DNA of 64,000 nt, from positions 434,001 to 498,000 of the forward strand of contig CAWKLE010000002.1 in NCBI GenBank assembly GCA_963850415.1. The letters are read 5' to 3'. A program made the position numbers and the translations under genes. This DNA comes from VAXT01 sp963850415. GTDB taxonomy: Bacteria; Actinomycetota; Thermoleophilia; Gaiellales; Gaiellaceae. Positions 40,539 through 49,581 of this stretch are shown here, one piece after another. The notes under the pieces were generated by a model. It saw nothing but the letters and a program-made list of their open reading frames with translations. It had not been told where the DNA came from and did no database searches. Position 1 is the first letter of the stretch. Each line of letters starts with the position of its first letter.

Positions 40539-43435
40539 GTGGCCGAGCGCCGCTCTCATCTCCTCCTGCTGGGCCTGATCATCGCGGCCCTGATCGGGGC
40601 TGCCCTGCTCGCGGTCCCGGGCTCGCCGATCCACAAGAAACCGGTCCTCGGCCTCGACCTCCAGGGAGGCACCGAGGTCGTCCTCAAGGCGGTCCCGCCG
40701 AGAGGTGAGCAGGTCACCTCCGAGGGCATGGACACGGCCCAATCGGTCATGCGCAGGCGCGTCGACAAGCTGGGCGTGACCGAGCCGGAGATCCGAAAGC
40801 AGGGCAACGACCAGATGGTGATCGAGCTCGCCGGCGTCAACCCTGACCGCGCACAGCAAGTGATCGGGAAGACCGCGAAGCTCGAGCTGTTCGACCTCCA
40901 GGGCGACCTGGTCCCGCCGACGGCCGACCTTCAGGGAAACCCGACGCCGCTGACCTCGCTCTACAAGACGCTGTTGCCGGTCCAGTCGCAGGGCAAGGCG
41001 AAGGACTCCCAGGAGTTCTACCTCTTCGCCCCCGAGAAGAAGCCGGGCTCGAAGGCGACGAACTACAAGCTCGTCGCCGGGCCGTTGCCGACCCAACGGG
41101 AGCTCCTGACCTCTGGGTACGTGAAGAAGTGGCAGCGCGACAACTGCTCCACCAAAGAGCAGAAAAGAAGAAGCACGAGAGCGCCTGTGCCGTTGCGAAA
41201 GGCGGCAGCTCAGGAGAGGTGCCGACTGGGCACAAGATGATGTTCGTACCGGGGAACCTGGCGCTCGTCAGGTGTACGCCGGACGCGACGTTCTGCCCGA
41301 ACGTCGGCCCGCCGAAGACGACCTACTACTACCTCTTCAAGTACCACCCGCGGGGCACCGCGGACAGCGGTCCGATCCCCGAGATGACCGGGTCCGACCT
41401 GAACCTCAAGGGCACGCGGCAGGACTTCGGGACGCAGGGCACGGACAACGGCCAGCCGCTCGTGCTCATGCAGTTCACGCACGGGGGCGCGAAGAAGTTC
41501 CAGGACGTGACGCGAACGCTCGCCGAACGCGGACGCACGCGGTACTCGACGGCCGGGAGCCCGAGCGGCCAGGAGGACAACTACGCCCAGCAGTTCGCGA
41601 TCGTCCTCGACCGCGAGATCAGGTCCGCTCCGACGATCAGCTTCCGCGACAACCCGAACGGCATCCCCGGCACGAACGGCGCCGAGATCACCGGCATCGG
41701 GTCCGTCCAGGAGGCGAAGGACCTCGCCCTCGTGCTCCAGACGGGCGCCCTGCCGTACAACTTCCGCCAGCTCGAGAAGACCGAGGTCTCGGCCACGCTC
41801 GGCAAGGATTCGCTGGCGCAGGCGAAGCTGGCCGCCATCGCCGGGCTGCTCGTAGTCGCCCTCTTCCTGCTGATCTTCTACCGCTTCCTGGGCCTGGTCG
41901 CGGTGATCGGGCTCGGCATCTACGCCGTGCTCCTGTACGCGGCGCTCCTGATCTTCAACGTCACCCTGACCCTGCCCGGATTCGCCGGCCTCATCCTCAC
42001 GATCGGAGTCGCAGCAGACGCGAACGTGGTCGTCTTCGAACGCATCAAAGAGGAGGTCCGTGCGGGCAAATCCGTACGGGCCGCGATCTCCACCGGGTAC
42101 GCGAAGGGGTTCCACACGATCATCGACGCGAACGTCGTGACGGCGATCACCGCGCTCGTCCTGTTCCTCGTCGCGACGGCCGGGGTCAAGGGCTTCGCGC
42201 TCATGCTCCTCATCGGTACGGCGATCTCGCTCGTCACGGCCGTGTTCGCGACCCGTGCGATGCTGGGCCTGCTCGCCGGCTTCCGCTGGTTCGAGAACCC
42301 GGCGTTCATGGGCGCGAAAGGCCAGCAACATGGGCGCTGGCTCCAGATCGACTTCATGGGCAAGCGCCGCCTCTGGTTCGCGATCTCGGGCTGCGTGGTC
42401 GCGATCGCGGTCATTTCGCTCGGCGTGCGCGGCCTGAACCTGGGAATCGACTTCAAGGGCGGCTCGCAGGTCACGTTCCAGACGCCGCAGCCTCAGCTCG
42501 TCGACAACGTGCGCAGCGATGCCCAGACCATCGACTCGAGCCTGTCGAGGGCGGTCATCCAGGGCCGCGGAGCCTCGACCGGCGGCAAGTACAAGAGCTT
42601 CCAGCTGCGCACCAAGGCGCTCAGCCCGGCGGTCGGGGGGAAGCTGCGGAACGAGCTGGAGTCGAAGCTCGGCGCGACGCACTACGGGTCGACGACCGTC
42701 TCCGAGAGCTTCGGGCGGCAGATTGCGAAATCGGCGCTGTGGGCGATCTTCGGCTCGCTGCTCCTGATCGTCCTCTACCTGGCGATCCGCTTCGACTACA
42801 AGTACGCGATCCCGGTGCTCGCGGCGCTGATCCACGACATCGTGATCACGGTCGGCGTGTACTCGCTCACGGGGCGGGAGGTGACGACCGCGACCGTGGC
42901 GGCGGTGTTAACGGTGCTCGGGTACTCGATCTACGACACGATCATCATCTTCGACCGCATCCGGGAGAACGTCCCGCTGATGCGGCGCGCCTCGTTCGCG
43001 ACGATCGCCAACATCTCGCTCTGGGAGACGATCAGGCGCTCCCTGGCCACGACCTTCATCACGTTGCTGCCGGTGACGTCGCTGCTCATCTTCGGCGGCG
43101 CGACGCTGAAGGACTTCGCCTTCGCGCTGCTGATCGGGATCGGGTCCGGTGCGTACTCGTCGATCTTCATCGCGGCTCCGCTGCTGACGATCCTCAAGGA
43201 GCGCGAGCCGGAGTGGGCGGGGAAGAAGGGGCTCGCTACGGTGGACGGCGAAGGCATTGGGATGCAAACGGTGCTCGCCCAGGCCGAGGTCGCGGCGGCC
43301 GAGGAGCCCGTGCCCGTTCCGGAGCTCGCGCCCGCGATCGACGGCGGGGATGGGAACGGCGAGCTCTCGTCGGCACAGTCGAAGCGGGAGCGTCGGCGGC
43401 AGCGCCGTCGCGCCAGGCCGCATGGCCGACGATAA
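40539..43435 (+). pseudogene. secDF: Fused SecD-SecF translocase protein, one frameshift
   Basis: SecD part: first membrane helix, GLDLQGGTEVVLK (about 40), P1 domain, TGIGSVQEA, then six helices with TLPGFAGLILTIGVAADANVV (in parts TLPGFAGLILTIG and AADANVVVFERI). SecF part after about 42350: GIDFKGGSQVTF and TVLGYSIYDTIIIFDRIREN. The reading from GTG 40539 breaks at an A-run (41163-41166, TKEQKRRS) and continues one base back as EKKKHESACAVAKGG; one missing A explains it. The total is about 965 residues. SecDF uses proton flow to finish protein export. SecD and SecF are usually separate in Actinobacteria, so the fusion is noteworthy. The C-terminal tail is basic. Confidence 0.9.
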
Positions 43436-43787
43436 CGGCAGCTTCGTCACGGACGCCCTCGAGCGGGTCGGGATGGCCGCGATCGGTGCGGTCGCGCTGA
43501 CGGCCGAACGTGCGGATGCTCTCGCGGAAGAGCTTTCGCGAACGGGTGGGATTCGCAGCGACGAGGCGCGCGAGGTGATCGAGCAGACGATCCACCGCTG
43601 GCGCGGCGAGGCGATGCGCCTCACCGAGCGAGCGGGCGCCGGGCTCGACGGTCTCTTCCAGCAACTCGGCCTCGTCCCGCGGACGGACTTCGAAGAGCTC
43701 GAGCTCCGGGTCGCCCAACTCGAGCACCGGCTCCGCCTCGTCGAAGGCGAGGCATCGAGCTCGTCTCCGCCCTCACCGCCGCACTAG
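43422..43787 (+). CDS. Small helical hypothetical protein (phasin-like feel)
   Basis: 121 residues, helical with LTERADALAEELSRTGGIRSDEA-type pattern (here LTAERADALAEEL and GGIRSDEAREVIEQ) and a C-terminal heptad stretch ELELRVAQLEHRLRLVE. This recalls PhaI/phasin or Poly-3-hydroxyalkanoate granule regulators, but the match is weak. ATG 43422 overlaps the end of secDF by 14 nt. Confidence 0.55.
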   Translation: MADDNGSFVTDALERVGMAAIGAVALTAERADALAEELSRTGGIRSDEAREVIEQTIHRWRGEAMRLTERAGAGLDGLFQQLGLVPRTDFEELELRVAQLEHRLRLVEGEASSSSPPSPPH

Positions 43788-43850
43788 CTCGCCGACGGCA
43801 GTCGGAGCCGTTCCCTTGACGGCTCGGAGTCAGGTAGAGACACTGGATAC

Positions 43851-44240
43851 ATGCGACGGCTCAAGCGAGGCCTCGAGCTTCTCTGCGTGCTCGTGCTCTT
43901 CCCGATCGCCCTGCTCTTGGCGATCGACCTCGCGATCGCAGTGAGCCTGACCGGGCTAGCCGCCTATCTGGGAGGACTGCTTGCGGCCTGGTTGCTGTTC
44001 GCGTTCGTCGTTCCGCTCGCCACCGGGATCATGACCCCGGACGAGATCGTCTCCGGGATCAGATCGCAGCGACGCCATCAGTTCGAAGGCGAGCCGCTTC
44101 CTGAGGGCAAAGCCTGGTGGGCTCGCTGGAAGCCAAAGCCGGTCGAAGGCGAGTCGCTGCCCGAAGGCGAGTCACTCCCTGAGGACAGAGCCTTGTGGTT
44201 CCCCTTGAAGCCGGGCGAATCCGACTCGGTCTTCGGCTAG
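43851..44240 (+). CDS. Small membrane protein with repeated EGE(S/P)LPEG tail
   Basis: 129 residues: two adjacent hydrophobic segments (about 9-30 and 36-55), then a soluble tail with three copies of a short repeat around EGEPLPEG / EGESLPEG / EGESLPED, each followed by Trp-Lys-Pro-type residues. Function unknown; the repeats suggest recent local duplication. Confidence 0.5.
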   Translation: MRRLKRGLELLCVLVLFPIALLLAIDLAIAVSLTGLAAYLGGLLAAWLLFAFVVPLATGIMTPDEIVSGIRSQRRHQFEGEPLPEGKAWWARWKPKPVEGESLPEGESLPEDRALWFPLKPGESDSVFG

Positions 44241-44306
44241 CCGACTCCTAGGCGTCCGAGACCACCAAGTGCGGGCTGGCCCATGGCTTCGCCGTGGGCT
44301 TCGCGC

Positions 44307-44328
44307 ATTTTGCCCGAAGGGCGAAAAT
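44307..44328. other. Stem-loop ATTTTGCCC-GAA-GGGC-G-AAAAT
   Basis: A 9-bp stem with one bulge between two plus-strand genes. The T-run precedes and the A-run follows the stem on both strands, the reverse of a Rho-independent terminator, so its role is unclear. The rest of 44241-44363 shows nothing notable. Confidence 0.4.
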
Positions 44329-44363
44329 AGGGCTTCCCGCCTGCGCATGGAACACTTTGTCTC

Positions 44364-46037
44364 ATGGCGCAAGCGCCGCCCAAGCAGCGGAACCTCGGCC
44401 GGCTGACGGAGATCGCCCAGGTCGCCGTCCGCCACGGCTTCGGCTACTTCTTCGAGCGCCACAGGCTGACCGACCTGATCCCGGGCCGCCGGAACGGGAC
44501 GGAGCTCCTCGAGGGCAGCGCATCCGAGCGCGGCAAGCACCTCCGCGAGCTCCTCGACGAGCTGGGCCCGACCTTCGTCAAGTTCGGCCAGCTGCTCTCG
44601 ATGCGCCCGGACGTCCTGCCTCCGGACATCATCACCGAGCTCCGCGGCCTCCAGGACGACGTGCGCCCGTTCCCGTACGAAGAGGTCGAGCGCGTCATCC
44701 TCGAAGACCTCGGCCTCCCGATCGAGCGCCTCTTCCTCGAGTTCGACCGCGAGCCGCTGGCCGCCGCGTCGATCGGCCAGGTGCACCGAGCCGTGCTCCC
44801 GAACGGGCATGTCGTCGCGGTCAAGGTCCAGCGCCCCGGCGCGCCCCAGCAGATCGAAGCCGACCTCGGCCTCCTCTACCAGGCCGCTCGCATCGCGAAG
44901 GAGCGCGTGCGGGCCCTCGACTTCGTGGACGTGCGCGAGGTCGTCGACGAGTTCGCCCGCGCGATCCGCCAGGAGCTCGACTACCGGCTCGAAGCCCGGA
45001 ACGCAGACACACTCCACCGCAACTTCGCGGGCCACCCGCACGTGCGCGTCCCGCGCGTCTACTGGACGTACACACGGGCGCGAGTGCTGACCCTCGAGTT
45101 CATCGAAGGCCGCGCGCTCCGCGAGGTCGACGACATGCCCTACTCGGTCGAGGAGCGGAAGCGCCTCGCGGAGGTGATCGCCGAGGCCTGGATGACGATG
45201 GTCTTCCGGGACGGTTTCTTCCACGGCGACCCGCACCCGGCGAACATCATCGTCATCCGCCCCGACCTGATCGGGCTGGTCGACTTCGGGCTCGCAGGCA
45301 AGCTCACCGACGACGACGTGACCAAGGCGACGCGCCTCTTCATCGACGTCGCCAACGAGAACATCGAGGATCTGCCGAGGCGCCTCGCCGACCTCGGCGT
45401 CCGCTGTCCGAAGGAGCGCGAGGCCGAGTTCCTCCAGGAGATCCGCGAGCTCTTCTACCGCTACTACGGCGCGAGCCTCAACGAGATCGACCCGCTCCAG
45501 GTGATCCGGGAGGTCTTCGGGGTCATCTACTCGCTCAACCTGCGGCTGCCGACCCGCTTCATCATCCTCGACAAGGCGATCGCGACGCTCGCGTCGGTCG
45601 GCGTCGAGCTGTACCCGGACTTCAACGTCTTCGAGGTCGCGAAGCCCTACGCGCGGAGCCTGCTCGTCAACCGCTACACGCCGCAGCGCGTGCTGACCCG
45701 GGCGCGACGCGAGTCCTTCAAGCTCGCTTCGATCTTCGCGGAGTACCCGTACCAGGTGCACGACGTGCTGGAGCAGGTGCGCGACGGGCAGATCGAGGTC
45801 GGCTTCGTGCACAAGGGGCTCGACGAGTTCATGCAGAAGATCGACGTCGCGATGAACCGCCTGATCATCGCGTTCGTCGTCGCGGCCGGCCTGATCGGCT
45901 CGAGCCTGATCGGGGTGTTCGCGACGTCGGGCCCGCAGGTGCTGGGGCTCAACGTCGTCTCTGCGCTCGGCTTCTTCCTCTCGGGGGTGCTCGGCCTCTG
46001 GCTCCTGTGGGGAGTCTTCCGCTCGGGCCGGATCTGA
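44364..46037 (+). CDS. ABC1/UbiB (AarF) family atypical kinase
   Basis: 557 residues. Family motifs: KFGQLLS (the KxGQ motif, about 75), LAAASIGQVH (Ala-rich loop, about 133), VKVQRPG with the nucleotide-site Lys, FFHGDPHPANI (about 287) and LVDFGLAG (about 306). Two membrane helices lie at the C-terminus (about 500-550). Such proteins are linked to isoprenoid quinone metabolism and membrane lipid handling and show ATPase rather than protein kinase activity. An AACACT sequence lies 7 nt before ATG 44364, close to the leaderless pattern. Confidence 0.92.
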   Translation: MAQAPPKQRNLGRLTEIAQVAVRHGFGYFFERHRLTDLIPGRRNGTELLEGSASERGKHLRELLDELGPTFVKFGQLLSMRPDVLPPDIITELRGLQDDVRPFPYEEVERVILEDLGLPIERLFLEFDREPLAAASIGQVHRAVLPNGHVVAVKVQRPGAPQQIEADLGLLYQAARIAKERVRALDFVDVREVVDEFARAIRQELDYRLEARNADTLHRNFAGHPHVRVPRVYWTYTRARVLTLEFIEGRALREVDDMPYSVEERKRLAEVIAEAWMTMVFRDGFFHGDPHPANIIVIRPDLIGLVDFGLAGKLTDDDVTKATRLFIDVANENIEDLPRRLADLGVRCPKEREAEFLQEIRELFYRYYGASLNEIDPLQVIREVFGVIYSLNLRLPTRFIILDKAIATLASVGVELYPDFNVFEVAKPYARSLLVNRYTPQRVLTRARRESFKLASIFAEYPYQVHDVLEQVRDGQIEVGFVHKGLDEFMQKIDVAMNRLIIAFVVAAGLIGSSLIGVFATSGPQVLGLNVVSALGFFLSGVLGLWLLWGVFRSGRI

Positions 46038-46122
46038 TCAGCCACGGCCCTTTCCGCGGGCTGTCGATTCTTCGGCACAGTCTCGGCTGAAAGGACATCT
46101 GGCGCTGCGTGTGCCTCGCCGC

Positions 46123-46128
46123 TAGCGT
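46123..46128 (+). promoter_or_regulatory. -10 element (TAGCGT) for the atypical response regulator gene
   Basis: TAGCGT lies 7 nt before ATG 46136, again fitting a leaderless transcript. Confidence 0.45.
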
Positions 46129-46135
46129 CGATCGC

Positions 46136-46789
46136 ATGTCGAGTGCCGTGCTGCTCGCAGAACCCGAGGAGGCCACGCGGAGCTTCCTCGAGCGCCACCT
46201 GGCTCAGGACGGGTTCGAGGTCGTGGGCGTCCCGGACGGAGAAGCGCTCGAGCTGATCGACCGGATGTGCCCCGACCTCGTCCTGATCGGCGACCCGGAG
46301 GGACTCGAGCTCTGCCGCCGTCTGCGGGAGCGCGACCGCGAGGTGCCGGTGATCCTGCTCGGCTCGCAGGAGTCCGATCCGGTCGACCGCGTGCGTGCCT
46401 TCGATCGTGGATGCGACGACTACCTCGACCGGCCGTTCCACTACGACGAACTGGTCGCGCGGATCAGGGCCGTGCTGCGGCGGGTGGCGCCGCCCGAGTC
46501 CGAGCGGATGACCGCCGCCGAGATCGAGATCGACCGCCCGACGAGGCGGGTGACCGTGGCCGGGCAGCGCGTCCTCCTGCCGACGAAGGAGTACGAGCTC
46601 TTGCTCAAGCTGGCGAGCGATCCCCGGCGCGTGTTCACGAAGGACGAGCTGTTGCGCGACGTCTGGGGGTTCCGTTCTTCGGGCCGAACCCGCACCCTCG
46701 ACTCGCACGCCTCACGGCTGCGCCGCCGGCTTGGGGGCGGCTACGTAAGAAACGTCTGGGGTGTCGGCTATTGCCTGCTCAGCGACTGA
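46136..46789 (+). CDS. Atypical OmpR-family response regulator (orphan)
   Basis: 217 residues. The winged-helix output domain is normal (LPTKEYELLLKLASDP, DSHASRLRRRLGG, VRNVWGVGYCL). The receiver is degenerate: the acidic pair near the N-terminus is replaced by AEPEEA, the segment holding the phosphoacceptor reads LVLIGDPEG instead of LVLLDLMLPG, and the conserved Lys is Arg (YLDRPF). No kinase gene is adjacent. It is likely controlled without phosphorylation, or through Asp in an unusual place. ATG 46136 is supported by the promoter spacing. Confidence 0.85.
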   Translation: MSSAVLLAEPEEATRSFLERHLAQDGFEVVGVPDGEALELIDRMCPDLVLIGDPEGLELCRRLRERDREVPVILLGSQESDPVDRVRAFDRGCDDYLDRPFHYDELVARIRAVLRRVAPPESERMTAAEIEIDRPTRRVTVAGQRVLLPTKEYELLLKLASDPRRVFTKDELLRDVWGFRSSGRTRTLDSHASRLRRRLGGGYVRNVWGVGYCLLSD

Positions 46790-46837
46790 GCGGGCGGAGC
46801 GGGCCACCTGGCAGCCCGCTCCGCGTCGCCTCAGTTC

Positions 46838-47296
46838 TCAGGCGGACTCGAGCGGCTCGCCCGTCTCGAGCAGCGTCTTCAGGCCGCTGAGAACGTAGCT
46901 CCAGCCGCCGGCCACGCTCACTGCGGTCTTCGGCGCGGCCTCGAGCTGATCGTGCGTGACGGTGAGCTTCGTCACGCCGCCCTCCTGCGGCTCGATCTCC
47001 CACGTCACGCGGCTGTGCGGCTCGCTCGCGGTCTCGGGGTCGTAGAGGGCCCGCCACGTGTGCTTGAGCATCCGCGGCGGGTCGGACTCGAGCACTTCGC
47101 CGTCGACGAGCGTCTCGCCGCCGTCGCCGGCCACGCTCAGGTAGGGCGCGCCGGGCTCGAAGGTCGAGTCGATCTTCGTCCCGTAGAAGTAGCGGGTCGT
47201 GAACTCCGGCTTCGTGATCCCGTCCCACACCTGCTCCGGCGTGGCTCGGATGAAGACGGAGTAGACCTGCGTCGCCTGTTCGGTAATCGTCGTCAT
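46838..47296 (-). CDS. SRPBCC (AHSA1-type) domain protein
   Basis: 152 residues forming one START-like/AHSA1 domain: YSVFIRATPEQVWDGITKPEFTTRYF-type start (here IRATPEQVWDGIT and FTTRYFYG), GGVTKLTVTHDQ and GGWSYVLSGLKTLLETG at the C-terminal helix. Such proteins bind hydrophobic ligands and are very often paired with ArsR regulators, as here: its ATG overlaps the arsR stop (ATGA). Expected to be induced when the regulator leaves its operator; the ligand is unknown. Confidence 0.88.
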   Translation of the reverse strand: MTTITEQATQVYSVFIRATPEQVWDGITKPEFTTRYFYGTKIDSTFEPGAPYLSVAGDGGETLVDGEVLESDPPRMLKHTWRALYDPETASEPHSRVTWEIEPQEGGVTKLTVTHDQLEAAPKTAVSVAGGWSYVLSGLKTLLETGEPLESA

Positions 47297-47616
47297 GCAG
47301 TTTCCTCCAACTCGGACTTGAGGTTCGCGAGCGCCGAGACCTGGCGCTCCCTGTACTTGTCGATCCACCGGTCGTGGATCAGCCGGATCGGGACGGGGTT
47401 GAGGTAGTGCAGCTTCTGCCGCCCCTCCCGGCGCGTGACGACGAGCCCGGCCTCCTCGAGGAGGCGAAGGTGCTTCATGACCCCGAAGCGCGTCATCTCC
47501 AGCTCGGACTCGAGCTCGGTGAGCGTGCGGCCGTCGCGCTCGAAGAGCCGGTCGAGGAGATGCCTGCGCGTGGGATCGGAGAGCGCCCTGAACACGAGGT
47601 CGTCGTCGGTTGCCAT
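47293..47616 (-). CDS. ArsR-family transcriptional regulator
   Basis: 107 residues, a winged HTH: FRALSDPTRRHLLDRLFERDG, helix-turn-helix ELEMTRFGVMKHLRLLEEAGLV, wing VTRREGRQKLHYLNP (quoted in parts). No metal-binding CVC motif is present, so it is one of the metal-independent ArsR proteins that control SRPBCC genes. ATG 47616 lies 6 nt after a -10 element, giving a leaderless message under its own palindromic operator. Confidence 0.9.
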   Translation of the reverse strand: MATDDDLVFRALSDPTRRHLLDRLFERDGRTLTELESELEMTRFGVMKHLRLLEEAGLVVTRREGRQKLHYLNPVPIRLIHDRWIDKYRERQVSALANLKSELEETA

Positions 47617-47622
47617 GCTCGG

Positions 47623-47652
47623 ATGATAGGTGACCAAAAGGTCACATGTCAA
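47623..47652 (-). promoter_or_regulatory. arsR promoter TTGACA-18-TATCAT with internal operator GTGACC-AAAA-GGTCAC
   Basis: On the minus strand, consensus -35 TTGACA at 47652-47647 and -10 TATCAT at 47628-47623 flank an 18-nt spacer. The spacer is filled by a perfect 6+4+6 palindrome at 47630-47645, so a bound repressor would block RNA polymerase. The downstream ArsR protein is the obvious candidate. Confidence 0.75.
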
Positions 47653-47656
47653 GTTC

Positions 47657-48491
47657 TCAGTCTTCCGGACAGGGAGGAGGCTCAGCCTGGTCGCGGGGCG
47701 TCCCGTAGGTTGGCTGCGAGTAGCAGCCGCGCAGGTCACGACGGATATCCGAGCTCCATCCACCGACGTAGTCGCCGGAGTAGCCGCCCTGGTACCAGAC
47801 GAAGCGGCCGGACCGATCGACGATCCTGACGTAGCTGCCGTCGTAACGTTCATCCGCTGCGCTCGGAAGCGACCTCAAGAAGGGCTCGAGACTATGCGCC
47901 AGATACGAGGCCGGGTGGTCCACCCGGAGCGTGATCGCGAACGCGAAGTTCAACGGCTTGATCACCCGGAGTCCGATCACGTCGGCGCCACTCGACTCGG
48001 CGGCTGCTCTCACCCTCTCTCGAAGAACCCGGCCACTGATCGCTTTCCGAGTGTCCCGCTTCGGCGGGTTCGGCCCCACGAGGGCGACGGCCTGCGTCGG
48101 GCTCTGGTACGCGGCCACGGGCCGAAGTCCGAGTCGGCGCGACTGTGTGGCGAACGCTTGCCCGAGGAGCGCAGTTTCCCACTCGCCTCGACCCCGTTGC
48201 CGGAATGGCCGGTACGCGATTCGCACGATCACGGAACGCGGGCTGCTGGAAAACCAGTGCTTGCCCGCGGGCCTGATGCTGACGCCGTAGATGGTCGTGG
48301 GCGTCATGCGGGCGACGATCGAGTGGAGAAGCCGCCGCTGACGCCGGGGTGCCGCGCGAGATGGCAGTCGTCACCTTCGACGTCGGTATCGCGACCGGGC
48401 CCTCTCTCGGCGGAGGGGCCGCGCCGCCCACGCCGCCGCAGCTCGCAAGGAGCGCCGCTGCGACGAGGCCGCCGACTGCCCGAACGATCAC
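47657..48491 (-). pseudogene. Putative lipoprotein, one frameshift
   Basis: The N-terminus in one frame is a lipoprotein signal (VRAVGGLVAAALLASCGG, lipobox LASC) followed by a low-complexity stretch to VTTAISRGTP. One base later the other frame continues as QRRLLHSIVARMTPTTIYGVSIRP and on to a stop at 47657, with FVWYQGGYSGDYVGG near the end. One surplus base in a run of four C (minus strand; 48346-48349) explains the break. The joined protein is about 277 residues, anchored outside the membrane. No family is recognised. Confidence 0.6.
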
Positions 48492-48525
48492 TACGCCCGT
48501 ATATTCGTCGCTCGAGCCGGAAACG

Positions 48526-49101
48526 TCACATGTCGAGCTGAGGCTCGATCGCACCCTCGAGCTCGAGCAGGAGCTCCTTGCGCTCGAGCCCGCCGCCGTA
48601 GCCGGTGAGCGACCCGTTCGCGCCGACCACGCGGTGGCACGGGAGCACGATCGGCACCGGGTTCCGGTTCATGACCGTGCCGACGGCGCGGGCGGCCTTC
48701 GGGCGATGCGCCTCCGCGGCGAGCGCGCCGTAGGTCGTCAGGTGCCCGTACGGGACGCGGGCGAGCCGGTCGAGCACCGTGCGGCTGAACGGCGCCTGGT
48801 GACGGAGGTCGATCGGGAGCTCGAACTCGGTGCGCTTGCCCTCGAAGTACTCGTCGAGCTGGCGGCGCACCGGGTCGATCGGCTTCGCCGCGCGCAGGAC
48901 GCGCACACCGAACGTCTCCGCGAGCGACTCGGCCTCGCGCTCCGGCTGCGGGTCGTACGAGATCCGGCACAGTCCGCGGTCGGTCGTGGCGACGAGCAGC
49001 GTCCCGATCGGCGTCTCGGCAAGGTCGTACGCGACGTCGAGGAGGCCGGCAGCCGCAGCTGCTTCCCGGAACCGCGCATCGAGAGTGGGGGAGACGGTCA
49101 T
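48526..49101 (-). CDS. ogt: Methylated-DNA-protein cysteine methyltransferase
   Basis: 191 residues. The acceptor Cys is in VLPCHRVVGANGSLTGYGGGLERK (active-site PCHRV at about 154-158, quoted in part), with the helix-turn-helix region VPYGHLTTYGALA before it. It removes alkyl groups from O6 of guanine and is used up in the reaction. Its ATG overlaps the stop of the sigma-factor gene (ATGA), an unusual coupling. Confidence 0.93.
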   Translation of the reverse strand: MTVSPTLDARFREAAAAAGLLDVAYDLAETPIGTLLVATTDRGLCRISYDPQPEREAESLAETFGVRVLRAAKPIDPVRRQLDEYFEGKRTEFELPIDLRHQAPFSRTVLDRLARVPYGHLTTYGALAAEAHRPKAARAVGTVMNRNPVPIVLPCHRVVGANGSLTGYGGGLERKELLLELEGAIEPQLDM

Positions 49102-49553
49102 TGCATCCTCCTTCTGAGTCTTCGTACTCCTGACGAGGCAGCCTGGCGCGCCGCGTCCTCGCTCGAGCCGAGCGCCGCGCCGATCGCCGCGTAGGACAGG
49201 TCGTAGCCGTAGCGGAGCACGACCGCGGCGCGCTCCTTGCGTGGCAGCCCGTCCGCGAGCTCGCCGAGCTCGGCATAGGCGGGGCGCGAATCGGTGTCCG
49301 GCTCGACGATGATCGGTGCAGCCTCGCGGCGCCGGTAGTGGTCGGCGGCGACCCGGCGCGCGATCGTCAGCACCCAGGCGCGCAGGTTCTCGGTGTGCTT
49401 CAGCCGGCCGTAGGCGCGCAACGCACGCAGGAACGTCTCCTGGTATGCATCCTCCGCGTCCCTGCCCACGAGCCGCCTCAGCTCGCGGAAAACCGCGTCG
49501 CGGTGCTCTTCATAGAAAGATTCGAACGGTGGAACTTCCACTACACCCATCAT
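49098..49553 (-). CDS. ECF-type RNA polymerase sigma factor
   Basis: 151 residues: sigma2 region (YEEHRDAVFRELRRLVG, DAEDAYQETFLRALRAYGRL) and sigma4 region (LPRKERAAVVLRYGYDLSYAAIGAALGSSEDAA, in parts), quite short for the class. No anti-sigma gene is adjacent; the next gene is ogt. The start is ATG 49553, 49550 or GTG 49541. It may respond to alkylation or other stress if it controls its own operon, which is inference only. Confidence 0.85.
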   Translation of the reverse strand: MMGVVEVPPFESFYEEHRDAVFRELRRLVGRDAEDAYQETFLRALRAYGRLKHTENLRAWVLTIARRVAADHYRRREAAPIIVEPDTDSRPAYAELGELADGLPRKERAAVVLRYGYDLSYAAIGAALGSSEDAARQAASSGVRRLRRRMQ

Positions 49554-49581
49554 CTTGTCTAACGCGGCGGGGGTCGCAGTT

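Noticed and set aside
41155..41175. Programmed -1 frameshifting in secDF
   Set aside because: The site (CAG AAA AGA) lacks a canonical slippery heptamer such as A-AAA-AAG in the right frame and no clear downstream pseudoknot was seen; a missing A in the run is simpler.
44307..44328. Rho-independent terminator before the UbiB-family gene
   Set aside because: On both strands the T-run precedes and the A-run follows the stem, the wrong order for an intrinsic terminator.
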